Below, piece after piece: positions 62,336-64,000 of a DNA stretch of 64,000 nucleotides; position 1 is the stretch's first letter, and each line of letters begins with the position of its first letter. The notes beneath the pieces are model-generated. The model was not told where the DNA came from, ran no database searches, and saw only the letters and a list, made by a program, of their open reading frames with translations. The position numbers and the translations under genes are program-made. Origin of the DNA: Fontibacter flavus (lineage in GTDB: Bacteria; Bacteroidota; Bacteroidia; Cytophagales; Cyclobacteriaceae). Where the stretch lies: positions 1 through 64,000 of the forward strand of contig NZ_JBHLWI010000037.1 of NCBI RefSeq assembly GCF_042432905.1, written 5' to 3'.

Positions 62336-62402
62336 GCGTGTGAATACTATTAACTTTGCCCGCGTAAAATTTATAAATTTTTAAACAAATAGAAATTAAT
62401 AA

Positions 62403-64000
62403 GTGCGTAATACTTGGATCTGTTTGCTTGTCATTACTCTTCTTTGGGCTTTGCCCCAGGTTGGCTTTTCTCAACAAAGGTCCAGAACTGTTCCTGAAAG
62501 GGCTGTTGTCGCTCCTGATTCTGTACTTAATCCGGCTGCACTTAGCTTTCCCCAGCTAGATTCCTTACAGCTGATACCTTCAGACACCTTACCCAAATCA
62601 GACACTACAAATGTAGTGCCTAAAGGTGATATTCAAACTACTATCAATTATTATGCTGAAGATAGTATCATTACGGATTTTACCCAAAACAGGGTTTACC
62701 TTTATAATGAAGCTTGGTTTGAATATGGAAATATTCGCTTAGATGCGGATCTTATTATCATTGATTGGGACAAAAGTGAACTTTTTGCATCAGGGATAAC
62801 CGATAGCTTGGGAAATATTCAGGGTAATCCGATTTTTAAAGAGGGGAATTCCACTTACGAAATCCGCAAGGAAATGCGGTATAATTTCAAAACCCAAAAG
62901 GCCATTATCAAAGATGTGGTGACCGAGCAGCAAGATGGTTTACTGAGAGGACAAACCATCAAAAAGGATCAGGACGGGAGCATTTACCTCGATCATGGTT
63001 ATTATACTACCTGTAATTTGGCCACACCCCACTGGCATATCAGTGCCGCAAAAATCAAATCCATAAGAGGCAAACAGGTGGTTACAGGACCTTTCAACCT
63101 CTATTTCAATAATATTCCAACACCAGCGGGTTTGCCATTTGGGATTATTCCGGACACACCTGATGAGAAAGCATCGGGGATTGTTTTCCCTTCCTATGGC
63201 CAAGAGAGGATCAGGGGTTTTTTCCTTAGGAACTTTGGCTACTATTTCGCCTTCAATGATTACATCCACACCCGGATAACAGGCGATATTTACACGCAGG
63301 GAGGTTATGGGGCCAAAGCTGCCACCATTTACAAAAAGAGATATCGGTATAACGGCTCTTTTGATTTTGACTATCAAAAGTTCAAAAGTCCTGAAACAGA
63401 ACTCAATCCACTTGATTATGATACTTTCTGGGTTAGGTGGAGCCATCAGCCGGAATCAAGAGGGAATTCCAGGTTTTCAGCATCCGTTAACGCAGGTACC
63501 ACTAACTATAATAACGTGGTCGTTAACCCTAATAGTTTTGTCAATAACGTCAGGTCAGAATTCTCATCCAATGTTTCCTATAGCAAAACTTTTCAGGGCA
63601 CACCTTTTAGTTTGTCCGCCAATTTGAGACACTCCCAAAACATGCAGACAGATGAGGTGAATATCATTCTACCTGATATCGCCATCAATATGAACAGGCA
63701 GAATCCGTTTCAAAATGTCAAATTTGAACCTTTGAAAACATTGAATATTGCCTGGAATTTCAGTTTGCAGAACTCTATCAACAATAGGATTACACCAACA
63801 TTTGGAGTTCAAAACGAAGTGTTGCAACGTGCACAGGGAGAAACCTTGGTCAACAGGCCAAATGTTGTTGATTTTACCTTGGCCAATTTGCCCCAATTAC
63901 TGAGAGATGCTGATAACGGTGCCAGAAACACGATTCCGGTTACTTCTAACTTTACCTTATTTAAATATTTCACGGGTACAGCCTCAGTGAATTTGACGGA
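62403..64000 (+). CDS. lptD: LPS assembly outer-membrane protein LptD (5' part)
   Basis: At least 532 residues are present and the gene runs out of the window. It builds the LPS translocation barrel. The GTG at 62403 starts the reading frame: the in-frame TAA lies directly before it and no ATG occurs before residue 150. The leader is VRNTWICLLVITLLWALPQV with cleavage near GFSQQ. An LptA-like domain contains NRVYLYNEAWFEYGNIRLDA. The Bacteroidota-type LptD segment contains DHGYYTTCNLATPHWHISAA (family cysteine) and VVTGPFNLYFNNIPTPAGLP. The barrel follows. The first ~60 residues after the leader are a Pro/Ser-rich linker. Partner LptE is not in the window. Confidence 0.93.
   Translation, partial: MRNTWICLLVITLLWALPQVGFSQQRSRTVPERAVVAPDSVLNPAALSFPQLDSLQLIPSDTLPKSDTTNVVPKGDIQTTINYYAEDSIITDFTQNRVYLYNEAWFEYGNIRLDADLIIIDWDKSELFASGITDSLGNIQGNPIFKEGNSTYEIRKEMRYNFKTQKAIIKDVVTEQQDGLLRGQTIKKDQDGSIYLDHGYYTTCNLATPHWHISAAKIKSIRGKQVVTGPFNLYFNNIPTPAGLPFGIIPDTPDEKASGIVFPSYGQERIRGFFLRNFGYYFAFNDYIHTRITGDIYTQGGYGAKAATIYKKRYRYNGSFDFDYQKFKSPETELNPLDYDTFWVRWSHQPESRGNSRFSASVNAGTTNYNNVVVNPNSFVNNVRSEFSSNVSYSKTFQGTPFSLSANLRHSQNMQTDEVNIILPDIAINMNRQNPFQNVKFEPLKTLNIAWNFSLQNSINNRITPTFGVQNEVLQRAQGETLVNRPNVVDFTLANLPQLLRDADNGARNTIPVTSNFTLFKYFTGTASVNLT

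Noticed and set aside
62351..62358. TAACTTTG as an lptD promoter
   Set aside because: No TTTG element is found at 19-20 bases upstream, so I mention it only as a candidate in the lptD finding.

Overview
The window looks like chromosomal DNA of a Bacteroidota member, most likely of the order Cytophagales (Cyclobacteriaceae-like). The evidence is low-to-moderate GC, secreted proteins with LolA/DUF6503, DUF5777, DUF1080 and DUF4268 character, LytS/LytTR regulation, a Bacteroidota-type LptD, AddAB-type nucleases, and a textbook Bacteroidota promoter (TTTG, 19 nt, TAnnTTTG) in front of a tRNA-Ser gene. The genus-level placement is inference. I see no intact insertion sequence, prophage, CRISPR array or rRNA.

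Layout. 1-0.9 kb: repeats, palindromes and terminators with no gene. 0.9-4.1 kb: a secreted tricorn-type protease. 4.2-11.7 kb (minus strand): a phosphorelay unit made of a 1642-residue sensor kinase with about ten PAS domains and one GAF domain, followed by three overlapping stand-alone receivers, one of which carries its own histidine-containing dimerisation segment. 11.7-13.4 kb: a small gene graveyard (two degraded reading frames) around an acetyltransferase-like gene. 13.4-17.3 kb: S41 peptidase, methionine aminopeptidase and a lipoprotein. 17.7-22.2 kb (minus strand): an ECF sigma/anti-sigma pair followed by a Rieske lipoprotein, a YceI protein, a DUF5777 outer-membrane barrel and a Cu/Zn-SOD- or CHRD-like lipoprotein. 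This is the best candidate for an undescribed cell-envelope redox module. 22.5-24.5 kb: two tandem CPBP membrane proteases of differing base composition. 25.2 kb: tRNA-Ser(UGA) with promoter and terminator. 25.5-34 kb: polysaccharide deacetylase, DUF1080 protein, VF530, a CASTOR/POLLUX-like channel, aldo/keto reductase, GT2 and FkbM.

34-40.1 kb: AddA-like and AddB-like helicase-nuclease genes for recombinational repair. 40.3-44.5 kb: four-helix-bundle protein, YciI, WG-repeat protein and a GT-C glycosyltransferase. 44.5-47.4 kb: LytTR regulator and LytS-type kinase separated by a strong hairpin. 47.8-53.6 kb: von Willebrand A lipoprotein, two DUF6503 lipoproteins, DUF2062, DUF2892 and a Tat-exported GH109-like oxidoreductase/glycosidase. 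53.8-57.3 kb: a tight five-gene operon WD40 - DivIVA - FolB - ChaN - DUF4268. 57.3-62.3 kb: Sfp-type phosphopantetheinyl transferase, a redoxin, a SirB1-like protein, the acyl-CoA carboxylase beta subunit and a cell-wall amidase. The window ends inside lptD, which starts at a GTG codon.

The recurring theme is envelope physiology: export and assembly of LPS, periplasmic proteases, lipoproteins, wall amidase and glycan-active enzymes, under at least three signalling systems (multi-PAS relay, LytS/LytTR, ECF sigma/anti-sigma). Several 3' gene ends carry related low-complexity or palindromic repeats.
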